A stretch of 64,000 bases of DNA from an uncultured Sphingorhabdus sp. (GCA_937873665.1 CALMYW010000517.1:62001-126000), one strand, 5' to 3'. Shown: positions 34,678-44,271, counted from the stretch's first letter. Numbers and translations are program-made. Notes: a model not told the origin generated them from the sequence alone.

Positions 34678-35198
34678 CGCCAATCATCTGGCGCAGCGCA
34701 CAGCCGGGAGATGAGGAAGCGTTGTCGCTGCTCGGGCAAGCGACCTTTTTGGCAACCTTTGCTTTCGATCATCCGGGCCCGGCGCTGATCCGTTTCCTCA
34801 AGGAACTGCACAGCCCCGAATATTACGCCGCCAAGCTGGCCAACCCCGATATCGACATCATCATCGGCGAAACCCCTTTGGGCGCGCCGGTTGGCTATGC
34901 CCTGCTGTGTCCGCCCGAACATCCCGATTTTCAGCGCGAGGACGACTGGGAACTGAAGCGAATCTATCTACTTGGCCCTTGGCAGGGTGGTGGAAACGGC
35001 GCGGCACTTCTGCAACATGCGATCGATATCGCGCACAAAAGACAGGCACGCCGGTTGTTGCTCGCCGTGTATGAAAACAATGAACGCGCAATCGGCTTTT
35101 ACCAAAAGCACGGATTTTCGAAGATCGGCGACACGATTTTCATGGTCGATAATGTCGAATTCAGCGACATGCTGCTTGCCCGCGATATGACCATGTAA
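34674..35198 (+). CDS. GNAT-family N-acetyltransferase
   Basis: The 174-residue product has the GNAT fold: an N-terminal strand-helix (IIWRSAQPGDEEAL), and LKRIYLLGPWQGGGNGAALL near 100-120, where Q-G-G-G-N-G-A is the acetyl-CoA-binding loop (motif A). It then has LLLAVYENNERAIGFYQKHGF (motif B with the conserved Asn and Tyr). The substrate is unknown; sequence similarity to the RimI/Spt-type fold gives no more. The ATG overlaps the preceding stop (ATGA). It is the last gene before the Anbu operon, 77 bp upstream of it. Confidence 0.88.
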   Translation: MTPIIWRSAQPGDEEALSLLGQATFLATFAFDHPGPALIRFLKELHSPEYYAAKLANPDIDIIIGETPLGAPVGYALLCPPEHPDFQREDDWELKRIYLLGPWQGGGNGAALLQHAIDIAHKRQARRLLLAVYENNERAIGFYQKHGFSKIGDTIFMVDNVEFSDMLLARDMTM

Positions 35199-35208
35199 AA
35201 TCATGCCT

Positions 35209-35245
35209 GCACATTTATTGTGCAGTTGCGAAAAGCACTTGTGCA
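35209..35245. promoter_or_regulatory. Two GCAC/GTGC palindromes upstream of the Anbu operon
   Basis: TGCACA-TTTAT-TGTGCA (35209-35225) and GCAC-TT-GTGC (35236-35245) lie 31-67 bp before the ATP-grasp start. They share the half-site TTGTGCA with a palindrome before phaZ (57609-57619). They may be operators; the regulator is unknown. Confidence 0.4.
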
Positions 35246-35275
35246 CTGCCTAAATTTTTGACAGCCTCTTGATTC

Positions 35276-36703
35276 ATGGAGCAGTCTGCACCGGCTTTTG
35301 ACGAAATGTTGCGCCCCGATGGCAGTGCCCGCGGCGCCTATTCGGATTACGCCGCATGGTTTGAAGGGCAGCAACTGGCAGCGCTGCGCAAGAAAGCGGA
35401 AGAGGCCGATGCCGTCTTCCGCCGCACCGGCATCACCTTCAACGTCTATGGGGCGAATGAAGCTGAAGAGCGGTTGATACCCTTTGACATTGTGCCGCGG
35501 ATCGTAGGCGCCAAACAATGGAGCAAATTGTCGCGCGGCATCGAACAGCGGGTCCGCGCCATCAACGCATTCCTGCACGATATCTACCACCGGCAGGAAA
35601 TCATCCGCGCAGGCCGCGTTCCCGAGGCATTGATTGCCAAGAACAGCGCTTTCTTGCCCGCGATGATCGGCTTCACACCGCCGGGCCGTGTGTACACCCA
35701 CATTGTCGGGATCGACCTTGTCCGCACCGGCGAAGATGAATTTTACGTGTTGGAGGATAATGCGCGCACGCCGTCGGGTGTGTCCTACATGCTCGAAAAT
35801 CGCGAGACGATGATGAACATGTTCCCCGAACTGTTCAGTGCAATCCGTGTCCGCGAAGTGGGTAGCTATCCCAAAAACCTGCGCCGCTCGCTGGAGGCCT
35901 GCGCTCCCAAAGGCTGCGATGGGCGGCCAGTGGTCGCAGTGCTGACGCCGGGGATCTACAACAGCGCCTATTTCGAGCATGCCTTCCTGGCCGACCAGAT
36001 GGGGGCAGAACTGGTCGAGGGGCATGATCTGAGGATCGTCGACGGCCGCGTCGCCATGCGCACCACGCAGGGCTACAAGCCGATCGACGTACTCTATCGC
36101 CGTGTTGACGATGATTTTCTCGATCCCATGACCTTCCGCCCGGAATCGCAACTGGGCGTTCCCGGCATCATGGACCTGTACCGCGCAGGCAAGATTACCA
36201 TCGCCAATGCGCCGGGCACCGGTATCGCCGACGACAAGGCCATCTACAGCTATATGCCGGAGATTGTCGAATTCTATACCGGCGAGAAGCCGTTGCTTGC
36301 CAATGTACCGACCTGGCGCTGCGCTGAGCCCGATGCGCTCAAATATGTGCTCGCCCATCTCAAGGAATTGGTGGTCAAGGAAGTTCACGGCTCGGGCGGC
36401 TATGGTATGCTGGTGGGGCCAGCCGCCAGCAAAGGGGAACTGGAAGCCTTTGCCAAAAAGCTGAAGGCACGTCCTGGAAACTATATCGCGCAGCCGACGC
36501 TTGCACTGTCGACCGTGCCGGTGCTGACCAAGGCTGGCCTTGCGCCGCGCCATGTCGACCTTCGGCCTTTCGTCCTCGTTTCCCCCAAAGGTATCGAGAT
36601 CACACCCGGCGGGCTGACCCGCGTCGCGCTCAAAAAAGGCTCGCTGGTGGTCAATTCGAGTCAGGGCGGCGGCACCAAGGACAGCTGGGTGCTGGAGGAC
36701 TAG
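35276..36703 (+). CDS. Circularly permuted type 2 ATP-grasp protein (Anbu operon)
   Basis: The 475-residue product begins FDEMLRPDGSARGAYSDYAA and carries RVYTHIVGIDLVRTGEDEFYVLEDNARTPSGVSYMLENR and YIAQPTLALST. These are typical of the circularly permuted ATP-grasp proteins (DUF404/407 group) predicted to ligate amino acids or peptides. It is the first gene of four consecutive plus-strand genes (alpha-E, transglutaminase, Anbu). No ribosome site is obvious before the ATG at 35276, but the N-terminus fits the family. The role is inferred from context and remembered analyses of this operon type; the chemistry has not been shown for this protein. Confidence 0.85.
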   Translation: MEQSAPAFDEMLRPDGSARGAYSDYAAWFEGQQLAALRKKAEEADAVFRRTGITFNVYGANEAEERLIPFDIVPRIVGAKQWSKLSRGIEQRVRAINAFLHDIYHRQEIIRAGRVPEALIAKNSAFLPAMIGFTPPGRVYTHIVGIDLVRTGEDEFYVLEDNARTPSGVSYMLENRETMMNMFPELFSAIRVREVGSYPKNLRRSLEACAPKGCDGRPVVAVLTPGIYNSAYFEHAFLADQMGAELVEGHDLRIVDGRVAMRTTQGYKPIDVLYRRVDDDFLDPMTFRPESQLGVPGIMDLYRAGKITIANAPGTGIADDKAIYSYMPEIVEFYTGEKPLLANVPTWRCAEPDALKYVLAHLKELVVKEVHGSGGYGMLVGPAASKGELEAFAKKLKARPGNYIAQPTLALSTVPVLTKAGLAPRHVDLRPFVLVSPKGIEITPGGLTRVALKKGSLVVNSSQGGGTKDSWVLED

Positions 36704-37645
36704 ATGCTCGGGCGTACCGCAGGCGGCATATTCTGGATGTTCCGTTATCTGGAGCGGTGCGAGAATATGGCGCGTCTGCTCGAGGCCGGACACCGTATGG
36801 CGCTGACACGGAACACCGGTTCGGATGAAGAGTGGCGGTCGGTCGTCACCACTGCCGGACTGCAATCGGGCTATGAAAGCCGATATGATGATTATGCGGC
36901 AGCGCATGTCGTCAATTACTTACTGCGCGACAAGGCAAACCCGACCTCGGTGCTCGCGATGCTCGAAACTGCGCGGCACAATGCACGGATGACGCGCACG
37001 GCGCTGACCCGCGAAGTGTGGGAAGCGACCAACACCTTCTGGATGCGGATGAAGGAGGCGCTGGCTCGCCCAGTACGCGAAACCGATCTTCCCGGAATAA
37101 TATCGATGATCCGCCAGCAATCGGCACAGGTGCGCGGCGCGCTGCATGGATCGATGCTGCGGATCGACGTCTATAATTTCGCACGCCTCGGTACCTTCCT
37201 GGAGCGCGCAGACAGCACAGCGCGTATCCTTGACGTCAAATATTATGTCCTGCTGCCCTCGCTCTCTTTTGTCGGCTCTTCGCTCGACAACGTGCAGTGG
37301 GAAACCATACTGCGATCGGTTTCTGCAGAGCACGCCTTCCGCTGGCTCAATGCAGGCGACACACGGCCCGTCGGCGTCGCCGAATTCCTTATCCTCGATG
37401 AACGCTTCCCGCGCTCGCTCGCCTTCTGTTACCAGAAACTGCACGGTAATCTTTGCTATCTGGCGAAAGATTATGGCCTGCGTATGCCGTCGCACGATCT
37501 GGCCGACGAAATCCACAATGGGCTGCAAACACGCCCGATCGAAGCAATATTCGAAAGCGGGCTGCACGAATTTTTGACCGACTTCATGACCTGCAATGCG
37601 CAGCTGGCTGGCCAGATCGAGCGCGATTACAGGTTCTATGGGTGA
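36704..37645 (+). CDS. Alpha-E domain protein (DUF403)
   Basis: The 313-residue, almost wholly helical product begins MLGRTAGGIFWMFRYLERCE, the signature of alpha-E proteins, with an Arg-rich second block (NARMTRTALTREVWEATN) and a conserved ending (LTDFMTCNAQLAGQIERDYR). Alpha-E proteins always accompany circularly permuted ATP-grasp and transglutaminase-like genes and are thought to serve peptide synthesis or tagging. The ATG follows the previous stop directly (TAGATG). The stop lies within the start region of the next gene, so the operon is tightly packed. Confidence 0.87.
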   Translation: MLGRTAGGIFWMFRYLERCENMARLLEAGHRMALTRNTGSDEEWRSVVTTAGLQSGYESRYDDYAAAHVVNYLLRDKANPTSVLAMLETARHNARMTRTALTREVWEATNTFWMRMKEALARPVRETDLPGIISMIRQQSAQVRGALHGSMLRIDVYNFARLGTFLERADSTARILDVKYYVLLPSLSFVGSSLDNVQWETILRSVSAEHAFRWLNAGDTRPVGVAEFLILDERFPRSLAFCYQKLHGNLCYLAKDYGLRMPSHDLADEIHNGLQTRPIEAIFESGLHEFLTDFMTCNAQLAGQIERDYRFYG

Positions 37646-37649
37646 TGCG

Positions 37650-38450
37650 ATGCTGTTGAAAATCCATCATCTGACCCATTACCGTTTCGAACACCCAGTA
37701 CCCTATGGGCTGCAGCGGTTGCGGCTGATCCCCAAGGAAAATGCTGCGCAAAAAATCCTGCATTGGAAAACCGAGATCGAAGGCGGCAAGGTCGAAGCCG
37801 ACTATATCGACTATCACAATAACCACATTCTGCTGGTGAGTATCAACGAAGGTGCGGGTGAAATCATCGTCCGCTGCGATGGCGAGGTTGAAACCAACGA
37901 CACAGCCGGGATCATGGGGCGGCATGGCGGGCATGTGCCGCTGTGGTATTTCTTGCGACCTACCCCATTGACCGAGTCGACGCGCGAGATACAGGCGCTT
38001 GCCCGGTCGGCGGTGGCCGAAGGCGATGACCTTTTGGCGACTTTGCATGCGCTTTCAACCAAGGTTCTGGCAGCGGTGCGCTATGATATCGGCCACACCG
38101 ATTCCGCGACCACGGCAGACGCAGCGCTCGCCGCCGGTCACGGCGTGTGTCAGGATCACGCCCATATCTTCATCGCGGCAGCGCGCAGCCTGGGCATCCC
38201 GGCCCGCTATGTAAGCGGCTATCTGATGCTGACCGACCGCGTCGAGCAAGAGGCGAGCCACGCCTGGGCCGAAGCCCATGTCGAAGGACTGGGCTGGGTC
38301 GGCTTTGACGTATCCAACGGCATCAGCCCCGATCTACGCTATGTCCGCGTCGCCACCGGAGCCGACTACTCCGAAGCCGCCCCCATTTCGGGCATATCCT
38401 ATGGTGGCGGTGAACAGAGCATGGTTGTCAGCCTCGCCGTTGAACAGTAA
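37650..38450 (+). CDS. Transglutaminase-like protein (Anbu operon)
   Basis: The product (266 residues from MLLKIHHLTHYRFEHPVPYG) has the bacterial transglutaminase N-terminal region (HHLTHYRFEHPV) and a transglutaminase core. The core shows the catalytic Cys in GVCQDHAHIFIAAARSLGI, His in SHAWAEAHVEGLGWVGFD, and Asp in the last segment. In such operons the enzyme is a predicted peptidase or amide-forming enzyme. ATG 37650 was chosen for its typical N-terminus; ATG 37638 (MGDAM) overlaps the upstream gene and is an alternative. Confidence 0.88.
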   Translation: MLLKIHHLTHYRFEHPVPYGLQRLRLIPKENAAQKILHWKTEIEGGKVEADYIDYHNNHILLVSINEGAGEIIVRCDGEVETNDTAGIMGRHGGHVPLWYFLRPTPLTESTREIQALARSAVAEGDDLLATLHALSTKVLAAVRYDIGHTDSATTADAALAAGHGVCQDHAHIFIAAARSLGIPARYVSGYLMLTDRVEQEASHAWAEAHVEGLGWVGFDVSNGISPDLRYVRVATGADYSEAAPISGISYGGGEQSMVVSLAVEQ

Positions 38451-38485
38451 CGCGTGGGCAACAGGGATACAGGGGCGAGACTAGA

Positions 38486-39220
38486 GTGACCTATTGCGTT
38501 GGGATGAAGCTGGATTCGGGGCTGGTGTTCATGTCGGACACGCGCACCAATTCGGGCGTCGACAATATCTCTACCTTCCGCAAGATGCACAGCTTCGAGA
38601 AGCCGGGCGAACGCTACATCACGATCATGACTGCAGGCAATCTGGCGACAACCCAATCAGTTATCAGCATGCTCGCCGAGCGCACCAAGGCCCCTGAGGA
38701 GCGTAATCCTTCTATCCTGGCGGCCGCTTCGATGTTTCAGGTCGCGCAGATCATCGGTGATCTGCTACGCGAAACCATCCGCACCCGCGAACAGACCGGG
38801 CTCAATGCCGAAACGACCTTCAATGCCACGCTGATCGTCGGCGGCCAGATCAAAGGAATGGAACCGCGCCTGTTCTTGATCTACCCCGAAGGCAATTTCA
38901 TCGAGGCTTCGGAAGACACGCCCTTTTTCCAGATTGGTGAAACCAAATATGGCCGCCCGATCTTGGTGCGCGGTTTCCAGTCAGACATGAGCTTTGAAAG
39001 TGCAGTGAAACTGCTGATGGTGTCTTTCGATTCGACGATGGCAGCCAATCTTTCGGTAGCCCTGCCACTCGACATGCTGCTGCTGCCGCGCGACCGTTTT
39101 GAGCCGCTGCAAAAACGCCGTATCGCCGAGGACGACCCCTATTATCGTTCGGTATCAGACAAATGGTCGGACGCGCTGCGCAGCGCTTTCCATTCGCTGC
39201 CTGATTATACAATCGAATAG
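38486..39220 (+). CDS. Anbu, ancestral proteasome beta-subunit homologue
   Basis: Anbu forms a proteasome-like self-compartmentalised assembly in some bacteria. The 244-residue product begins MTYCVGMKLDSGLVFMSDTR. The Thr at position 2 would become the N-terminal nucleophile after removal of Met, and Lys/Asp positions (SDTRTN, MTAGNLATTQ) fit the Ntn-hydrolase fold. The start is a GTG at 38486 behind GGGGCGAGACTAGA. It closes the ATP-grasp / alpha-E / transglutaminase operon, the known genomic partners of Anbu. Substrate and function are unsettled. It is convergent with the MerR gene, which starts its stop one base later. Confidence 0.92.
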   Translation: MTYCVGMKLDSGLVFMSDTRTNSGVDNISTFRKMHSFEKPGERYITIMTAGNLATTQSVISMLAERTKAPEERNPSILAAASMFQVAQIIGDLLRETIRTREQTGLNAETTFNATLIVGGQIKGMEPRLFLIYPEGNFIEASEDTPFFQIGETKYGRPILVRGFQSDMSFESAVKLLMVSFDSTMAANLSVALPLDMLLLPRDRFEPLQKRRIAEDDPYYRSVSDKWSDALRSAFHSLPDYTIE

Positions 39221-39221
39221 G

Positions 39222-39623
39222 TCAGGCGGCAGCCAAAGCTTGTGCCAGCCGATCGCGTATGGCGCGCAATTCCGGAACCAGTTTCGATGGCACCGGTGCT
39301 GCAAACAGGTCCCCAATCGGGGCCGGTTGAGCAACCTGCGTCGGCTCGACCGCAGGTGGCGGCGGCGAAGCAGGCTGTGCCTTCCCGCCTTTTGCCAGAA
39401 AGCTGCGCGCACCACGAATGGTATAGCCCTGATTGGTCAGCAAATCCTGTATCTGGTCGAGCAGGGCGACATCGGATGGCCGGTACAACCGCCGCCCGCC
39501 CGCACGTTTCAGCGGCTTGAGCATCGGGAACTGTTCTTCCCAATAACGTAATATGTGCGTCTTCACGCCCAGCCGGTCGGCCATTTCACCAATGGTCAAA
39601 AACGCTTCGGGTGCCTTGTCCAT
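39222..39623 (-). CDS. MerR-family transcriptional regulator
   Basis: The 133-residue product has the winged helix-turn-helix [26 protein letters not shown] near 8-33, followed by [19 protein letters not shown]. It then has a Pro/Ala-rich C-terminal part in place of the usual effector domain ([17 protein letters not shown]). No metal-binding Cys are visible, so it is not a classical metal sensor. It is the last gene of the rpmF-plsX-fabH-ihfA series and ends one base from the convergent Anbu gene. This position after ihfA is common in sphingomonads. Confidence 0.9.
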   Translation of the reverse strand: MDKAPEAFLTIGEMADRLGVKTHILRYWEEQFPMLKPLKRAGGRRLYRPSDVALLDQIQDLLTNQGYTIRGARSFLAKGGKAQPASPPPPAVEPTQVAQPAPIGDLFAAPVPSKLVPELRAIRDRLAQALAAA

Positions 39624-39629
39624 CGCGGA

Positions 39630-39920
39630 TTATTTGACCTTGTGGCGCAGGCCCTGGCTCGCACGGAAAGTCAGCACGCGGCGTGGCGTGATCGGCACTT
39701 CGACACCCGTTTTCGGATTGCGTCCGATGCGCTGTGCCTTATCGCGCAGCACGAAAGTTCCAAAGCCGGAGATTTTCACATTCTCGCCCGCGACCAGTGC
39801 ATCGAGGACGTGATCGAGCAACGATTCGATCATCGCCGAGGCATCTGCCCTTGATAGACCCACTTGGCGATTAATTGCTTCCGCAATATCCGCGCGCGTC
39901 AAAGTACCAGCATCTGCCAT
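39630..39920 (-). CDS. ihfA: Integration host factor alpha subunit
   Basis: IhfA with IhfB bends DNA at specific sites. The 96-residue product begins [20 protein letters not shown] and has the DNABII signature [21 protein letters not shown] with the beta-arm tip PKTG, and the ending [14 protein letters not shown]. Length matches IHF alpha (about 99). ATG 39920 lies 6 bp after GGAG. fabH is upstream with a 106-bp gap; merR follows 6 bp downstream. The identity as alpha rather than HU or beta rests on length and neighbourhood. Confidence 0.92.
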   Translation of the reverse strand: MADAGTLTRADIAEAINRQVGLSRADASAMIESLLDHVLDALVAGENVKISGFGTFVLRDKAQRIGRNPKTGVEVPITPRRVLTFRASQGLRHKVK

Positions 39921-40026
39921 GGTTTCTCCTCCGTAATTCACGCGACCCCCGTGATTCCTTTGGAACATATAGCAATTTCAGAAGGATGTAAAATGCTGGA
40001 CGAATTTTTACGCGTCCGAAAATAGG

Positions 40027-40995
40027 TCACATACGAACGACCGAAGCACCCCATGTAAATCCGCCGCCCATCGCCTCCAAAACGACAACATCGCCAGCCT
40101 TAATGCGACCGTCGCGAACGGCAACATCAAGCGCAAGCGGCACCGACGCAGCCGAGGTATTGGCATGTTCGGAAACGGTCAGAACCACGCGTTCAGTAGG
40201 TAATCCGAGTTTCTTCACTGTCGCATCTATAATGCGCGCATTGGCCTGATGCGGCACCACCCAGTCAATATCTGCAGGCGCCAGCTCGGCTTGTTCGAGC
40301 ACTTCGTGCATCACGCTGGCAAGGTTGGTCACCGCATGGCGAAACACCTCACGACCCTGCATCCGCAATTTACCCACGGTGCCCGTTGTTGACGGCCCGC
40401 CATCGACATAGAGCAATTCATTGTGCCGCCCGTCGGCATGGAGCTGCGTGGCGAGAACGCCGCGCTCGCCCACTTTACCTGAAAGTACGACCGCGCCTGC
40501 ACCGTCACCAAACAATACGCAGGTACCCCGATCTTCCCAGTCAAGCAGCCGCGTCATCGTCTCCGCACCGATCACCAGTGCATTTTTGGCAGAACCAGCG
40601 CGGATCATGCTTTCGGCAACCGAAAAGCCATAGAGAAAACCGGAGCAAACCGCCGCGACGTCAAAGGCAACGCCGCCATGATGCCCCAATATGTGCTGCA
40701 CCTTGGTGGCTGCTGCCGGGAAGGTCTGGTCGGGGGTACAAGTGGCAACGATGATGAGATCAATATCGGCCTCGGTCATGCCCGCCGCATTGAGCGCGTT
40801 GCGTGCGGCTTCTGCACCCAAAGTGGCCGTGGTTTCGTCAGGTCCGGCGATGTGGCGGAATTTTATGCCGGTTCGTTCGGTGATCCACTCGTCTGAAGTA
40901 TCGACTTTGGCAGCCAGTTCGGCATTGGAAACACGGCGCTTTGGCAGTGCGGATCCCGTCCCTTTGATGACGGCGCGAAGCGCGGATCCGCTCAT
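40027..40995 (-). CDS. fabH: 3-oxoacyl-ACP synthase III
   Basis: FabH begins fatty acid synthesis by condensing acetyl-CoA with malonyl-ACP. The 322-residue product has the catalytic Cys in [12 protein letters not shown] near 115, His in [11 protein letters not shown] near 247 and Asn in [10 protein letters not shown], all in the family's context, and ends [16 protein letters not shown]. Its start overlaps the stop of plsX by four bases (40992-40995), the standard plsX-fabH arrangement linking phospholipid and fatty acid synthesis. ATG start with no alternatives needed. Confidence 0.96.
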   Translation of the reverse strand: MSGSALRAVIKGTGSALPKRRVSNAELAAKVDTSDEWITERTGIKFRHIAGPDETTATLGAEAARNALNAAGMTEADIDLIIVATCTPDQTFPAAATKVQHILGHHGGVAFDVAAVCSGFLYGFSVAESMIRAGSAKNALVIGAETMTRLLDWEDRGTCVLFGDGAGAVVLSGKVGERGVLATQLHADGRHNELLYVDGGPSTTGTVGKLRMQGREVFRHAVTNLASVMHEVLEQAELAPADIDWVVPHQANARIIDATVKKLGLPTERVVLTVSEHANTSAASVPLALDVAVRDGRIKAGDVVVLEAMGGGFTWGASVVRM

Positions 40996-42032
40996 TCCTC
41001 GATAACTTCCTTGGCCGAAATCTGTTCCAGATCCTGCGCAATGCGCGTGGTAATGTCGTCCTCGACCAGCCGGGCTGCGACCTTCACCGCGTTGGCAACA
41101 CCTTCGATGCTGGCGCTGCCATGGCTTTTGACGATCACGCCATTGAGCCCAAGGAAAACCGCACCATTATGATTGTTGGGATCGAGATGGTGTTTGAGCA
41201 ATTCGGTCGCAGGTCGCGAAACCAGAAAGCCGAATTTGGAGCGGATCGAGCTGGTAAAGGCGCGGCGCAACAGGTCGGTCACGAAACGCGCGGCCCCCTC
41301 GATCGATTTCAGCGCGATATTGCCCGAAAAGCCGTCGCAGACGACGACGTCGCAATCGCCGCGGTTGATCTTGTCCGCCTCGATAAAGCCCTGAAACGCC
41401 ATGTGCAATTCGGGGCTGTCGCGCAGATGCTGGGCGGCAAAGCGCAGGCTGTCGGTTCCCTTCATTTCTTCGGTGCCGATATTGAGCAGGCGGACGCGTG
41501 GCTTTTCCCAATTATAGAGGATACGCGAATAAGCGGCACCCATCACCGCGAATTGCACGAGGTTGCGTGCGTCGCATTCGGTGTTGGCACCCAGATCGAG
41601 CATCACCACATCGGTGTCGGTGAGCGTAGGCAGCAAGGCGGCAAGCGCGGGCCGGTCAATCCCCGGCATGGTGCGCAGCGCGACCTTGGCCATCGCCATC
41701 AGCGCGCCGGTATTGCCTGCACTGACTGCAGCGGCAGCATCACCCGACTTCACCGCATTGATCGCCAGCCCCATCGAGCTGCCACGCGACTTGCGCAGCG
41801 CCTGGCTTGGCTTGTCATCGCCGGTGACGACTTCGGTGGTGTGGAGAATTTCGGAAGCAGCGCGCAGGTTCGGGTGATTTTCGAGCGCAGCCTTGATCTG
41901 CACCTCGTCCCCAACCAGCAGAAATTTGAAGCTTTCGTGCCGATGGCGCGCCAATGCGGCGCCCGCGATCATCACGCGAACACCTTCATCACCGCCCATC
42001 GCGTCAATAGCGATACGCGGTGAAGTGGTCAC
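40992..42032 (-). CDS. plsX: Phosphate acyltransferase PlsX
   Basis: PlsX converts acyl-ACP to acyl-phosphate for glycerolipid synthesis on the inner face of the membrane. The 346-residue product begins [19 protein letters not shown] and has [26 protein letters not shown] and [19 protein letters not shown], both family hallmarks. It is complete and overlaps fabH by four bases. It lies 39 bp downstream of rpmF, as in most bacteria. Confidence 0.96.
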   Translation of the reverse strand: MTTSPRIAIDAMGGDEGVRVMIAGAALARHRHESFKFLLVGDEVQIKAALENHPNLRAASEILHTTEVVTGDDKPSQALRKSRGSSMGLAINAVKSGDAAAAVSAGNTGALMAMAKVALRTMPGIDRPALAALLPTLTDTDVVMLDLGANTECDARNLVQFAVMGAAYSRILYNWEKPRVRLLNIGTEEMKGTDSLRFAAQHLRDSPELHMAFQGFIEADKINRGDCDVVVCDGFSGNIALKSIEGAARFVTDLLRRAFTSSIRSKFGFLVSRPATELLKHHLDPNNHNGAVFLGLNGVIVKSHGSASIEGVANAVKVAARLVEDDITTRIAQDLEQISAKEVIEE

Positions 42033-42071
42033 GATATCATCCCTCCGTGGAGAAGAGCGATTGTCCGGAAA

Positions 42072-42248
42072 TTAGGCGACAGCGAGGATTTCGCGACCAT
42101 TATAGTGGCCGCAAGCATTGCACACATGGTGCGGACGCTTCAGTTCGCCGCAGTTCGAGCATTCCTGAAAGGCTTCAACCTTCAGCGAATCATGGCTACG
42201 ACGCATGCCGCGCTTGGACGGCGAAGTTTTTCTCTTGGGGACAGCCAT
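42072..42248 (-). CDS. rpmF: 50S ribosomal protein L32
   Basis: The 58-residue product ([20 protein letters not shown] start) has the L32 zinc-ribbon pairs [18 protein letters not shown] and ends GREILAVA. Length matches L32. It leads the plsX-fabH-ihfA-merR series and is the first gene on this strand; the about 200 bp upstream to the MAPEG gene must carry its promoter. Confidence 0.97.
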   Translation of the reverse strand: MAVPKRKTSPSKRGMRRSHDSLKVEAFQECSNCGELKRPHHVCNACGHYNGREILAVA

Positions 42249-42447
42249 CTCGGCACCTGTTCCATTTCAAAAAAATCTAGTGTTTCTGCAGCTTTAAGGA
42301 AGAATGTCGGCGCTGGCAAGCAAAGCCAGAATCGGCACTCAAACACCCCGGTGCTGCGGATGAGGGGCGGCTATTAGCGATTTTTCCGCGCTTTGCAAGG
42401 TGCGACTTGGCTGTTAGCACCGCATTCGAACAACGGGAGGATATTAA

Positions 42448-42846
42448 ATGCTTACATTACCTATCACGCTGACAATTGCTGCGGGTGCCGCGCTGGTCAA
42501 TATCTGGTTGATGATCCGCTGCGGACAGGCGCGCACCAAGGGCGGCGTATCGATCGGCGACGGCGGCGACGAATTCCTGATCCGCCGCATGCGCGCCCAC
42601 GCCAATTTCGTCGAAAGTGCGCCCTTCGTGCTGATCCTGATCGCCGCGCTCGAAGCGACGCAGGGCAGCGCGAACTGGCTCTGGTATGTCGGCATCATCT
42701 ACATCTTCGGCCGCCTCGCGCACGGCCTTGGCATGGATGGCGGCACGTTCGGCAAAGGCCGCATGGTCGGCACGCTGATCACATTTCTGACGCTGCTGGG
42801 TCTCGCTGGCTATGCGCTGTGGAGTGTCTATTCGAAGCTGGGTTAA
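42448..42846 (+). CDS. MAPEG family membrane protein
   Basis: The 132-residue product has four hydrophobic helices and the MAPEG signature: IRRMRAHANFVESAPFVLIL near 45-65, with Arg, Asn and Glu in the glutathione-binding positions. A second block GIIYIFGRLAHGLGMDGG completes the pattern. MAPEG proteins act as membrane glutathione transferases or reductases; the bacterial subgroup here is of unknown substrate. The ribosome site GGGAGG lies 6-7 bp before the ATG. Confidence 0.88.
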   Translation: MLTLPITLTIAAGAALVNIWLMIRCGQARTKGGVSIGDGGDEFLIRRMRAHANFVESAPFVLILIAALEATQGSANWLWYVGIIYIFGRLAHGLGMDGGTFGKGRMVGTLITFLTLLGLAGYALWSVYSKLG

Positions 42847-42889
42847 GGATGCCATTATCCCCTGCCGTTTTCGGGAGGGGAAACACACT

Positions 42890-43570
42890 TTAGCTCAACG
42901 CATAATCCGAAACATAAGCGTTGATCTTGCGCTCATGGCCAAAATTGCTGGTAGGGCCGTGACCGGGAATGAAGGTCACATCATCGCCCAGCGGCCATAG
43001 CTTTTGGGTGATCGAGTCGATCAAATCCTGGTGATTGCCGCGCGGGAAATCTGTGCGGCCGATGCTGCCCTGAAACAGCACATCGCCAACAATCGCGAGG
43101 CGGCTCGGCCCGTGGTAGAACACCACATGCCCCGGCGTGTGCCCCGGGCAGTGGATGACGTCGAGCGTCAAATTGCCGACGGTCACGGTATCGCCATCCT
43201 TCAACCAGCGGTCGGGCTCAAAGGTTTTCGCGTCCATCCCCCAGCGCTTGCCATCATCATCGAGCTGCGCAATCCAGAAACGGTCTTCCTCATGCGGTCC
43301 TTCGATTTTCAGGCCGAGTTCCTGCGCCAGCATCCCCGTTTGCCCGCAATGGTCGAGATGGCCATGGGTGACGAGCAGCTTTTCCAGCTCCACCCCGGTC
43401 TTCGCCACAGCATCCTTAAGCTTGTGCAGATCACCGCCAGGATCGACCAGCGCGCCCTTGTTGGTCTCTGTGCACCAGAACAAAGTGCAGTTCTGCTGCA
43501 AAGGCGTGACAGGGATGATGACCGCCTTCAAAGGCGGCTGTGCGTTAAGGCTGGATGTGACGTTCGACAT
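42890..43570 (-). CDS. MBL-fold metallo-hydrolase (glyoxalase II-like)
   Basis: The 226-residue product has the metallo-beta-lactamase zinc motif LLVTHGHLDHCGQTGML near 62-77 (HxHxDH), further metal ligands in IHCPGHTPGHVVFYHG and the Asp of LAIVGDVLFQGSIGRTDFP, and a final His in FIPGHGPTSNFGHER. This pattern fits the YcbL/GloB-like group that cleaves S-lactoylglutathione-type thioesters; the substrate is not proved. It is convergent with the MAPEG gene and follows the S24 gene, 41 bp away. Confidence 0.9.
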   Translation of the reverse strand: MSNVTSSLNAQPPLKAVIIPVTPLQQNCTLFWCTETNKGALVDPGGDLHKLKDAVAKTGVELEKLLVTHGHLDHCGQTGMLAQELGLKIEGPHEEDRFWIAQLDDDGKRWGMDAKTFEPDRWLKDGDTVTVGNLTLDVIHCPGHTPGHVVFYHGPSRLAIVGDVLFQGSIGRTDFPRGNHQDLIDSITQKLWPLGDDVTFIPGHGPTSNFGHERKINAYVSDYALS

Positions 43571-43610
43571 AGAAACTATGTGGCGGTGCTTTCGCGCCTG
43601 CGCAAGCCCT

Positions 43611-44255
43611 TCAAAGCCGCCGCCCTACCCAAACCACGCGTCCCACCACCTGAACCTCTGCCGGGTCACGGTCTGGCCACGATGGATAGGCCGGATTATC
43701 GGACAGCACCGACAGCCGCCCGCCCGGCGCCCGCGCCAGCCGCTTGACCATCAACGTGCCATCGATGCGGATAACGTGGATGCCGTCGCGCAGCGGCTTC
43801 AGCGCCGCGCCTTTATCGACCATGATGTCGTCGCCATCATTCAGAACCGGCTGCATCGAATCGCCCTCGACGCGAATCAGCGAAACATTGCGTGGTTCAA
43901 CGCCCAGCTTACGCAACCAGGCCTCGTCAAAGCCGACCTTGCCCGCAAGCGCTTCTCCCTCGGCCAGCGCCCCTGCCCCAGCCGATGCGCCAACCGCCAG
44001 CTTGGGGACCAGCTTTAACCCTGCGCGCTTTCCTCCGCTTTCCTCCTCAGGCGCGCCCAATAGCTGCGGCGCAACGCCATAATAGCGCGCGAGGATATTG
44101 CGCTCCCGCTCCGGCAAATGCTTGGGTGAGCCGCGCTTTATATATTGCTGGATATAAGCGGGATTGCGACCGACCAGCCGCGACAGCGACGCAAAATCGT
44201 CGCCATGCGCCTGCACCAGCCGCTCGAGTTCGGCACGCGGATCGCTGTTTACCAT
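43611..44255 (-). CDS. S24-peptidase-type (LexA/CI-like) repressor
   Basis: The 214-residue product has an N-terminal helix-turn-helix-like region (LSRLVGRNPAYIQQYIKRGS near 25-45) and a C-terminal S24 domain: catalytic Ser in RVEGDSMQPVLNDGDDIMVD and Lys in GTLMVKRLARA. The linker (residues about 75-105) is Ala/Gly-rich with no clear Ala-Gly or Cys-Gly cleavage site that I can assign. Twin operator-like repeats at 44272-44305 lie just upstream in the divergent promoter region, suggesting autoregulation. SOS or phage-repressor function is possible. Confidence 0.87.
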   Translation of the reverse strand: MVNSDPRAELERLVQAHGDDFASLSRLVGRNPAYIQQYIKRGSPKHLPERERNILARYYGVAPQLLGAPEEESGGKRAGLKLVPKLAVGASAGAGALAEGEALAGKVGFDEAWLRKLGVEPRNVSLIRVEGDSMQPVLNDGDDIMVDKGAALKPLRDGIHVIRIDGTLMVKRLARAPGGRLSVLSDNPAYPSWPDRDPAEVQVVGRVVWVGRRL

Positions 44256-44271
44256 CTTTTGCCTTTAGCAA

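Noticed and set aside
35201..36907. 568-codon open frame on the minus strand opposite the ATP-grasp gene
   Set aside because: It is a shadow of the plus-strand gene in GC-rich DNA; no family motif is seen.
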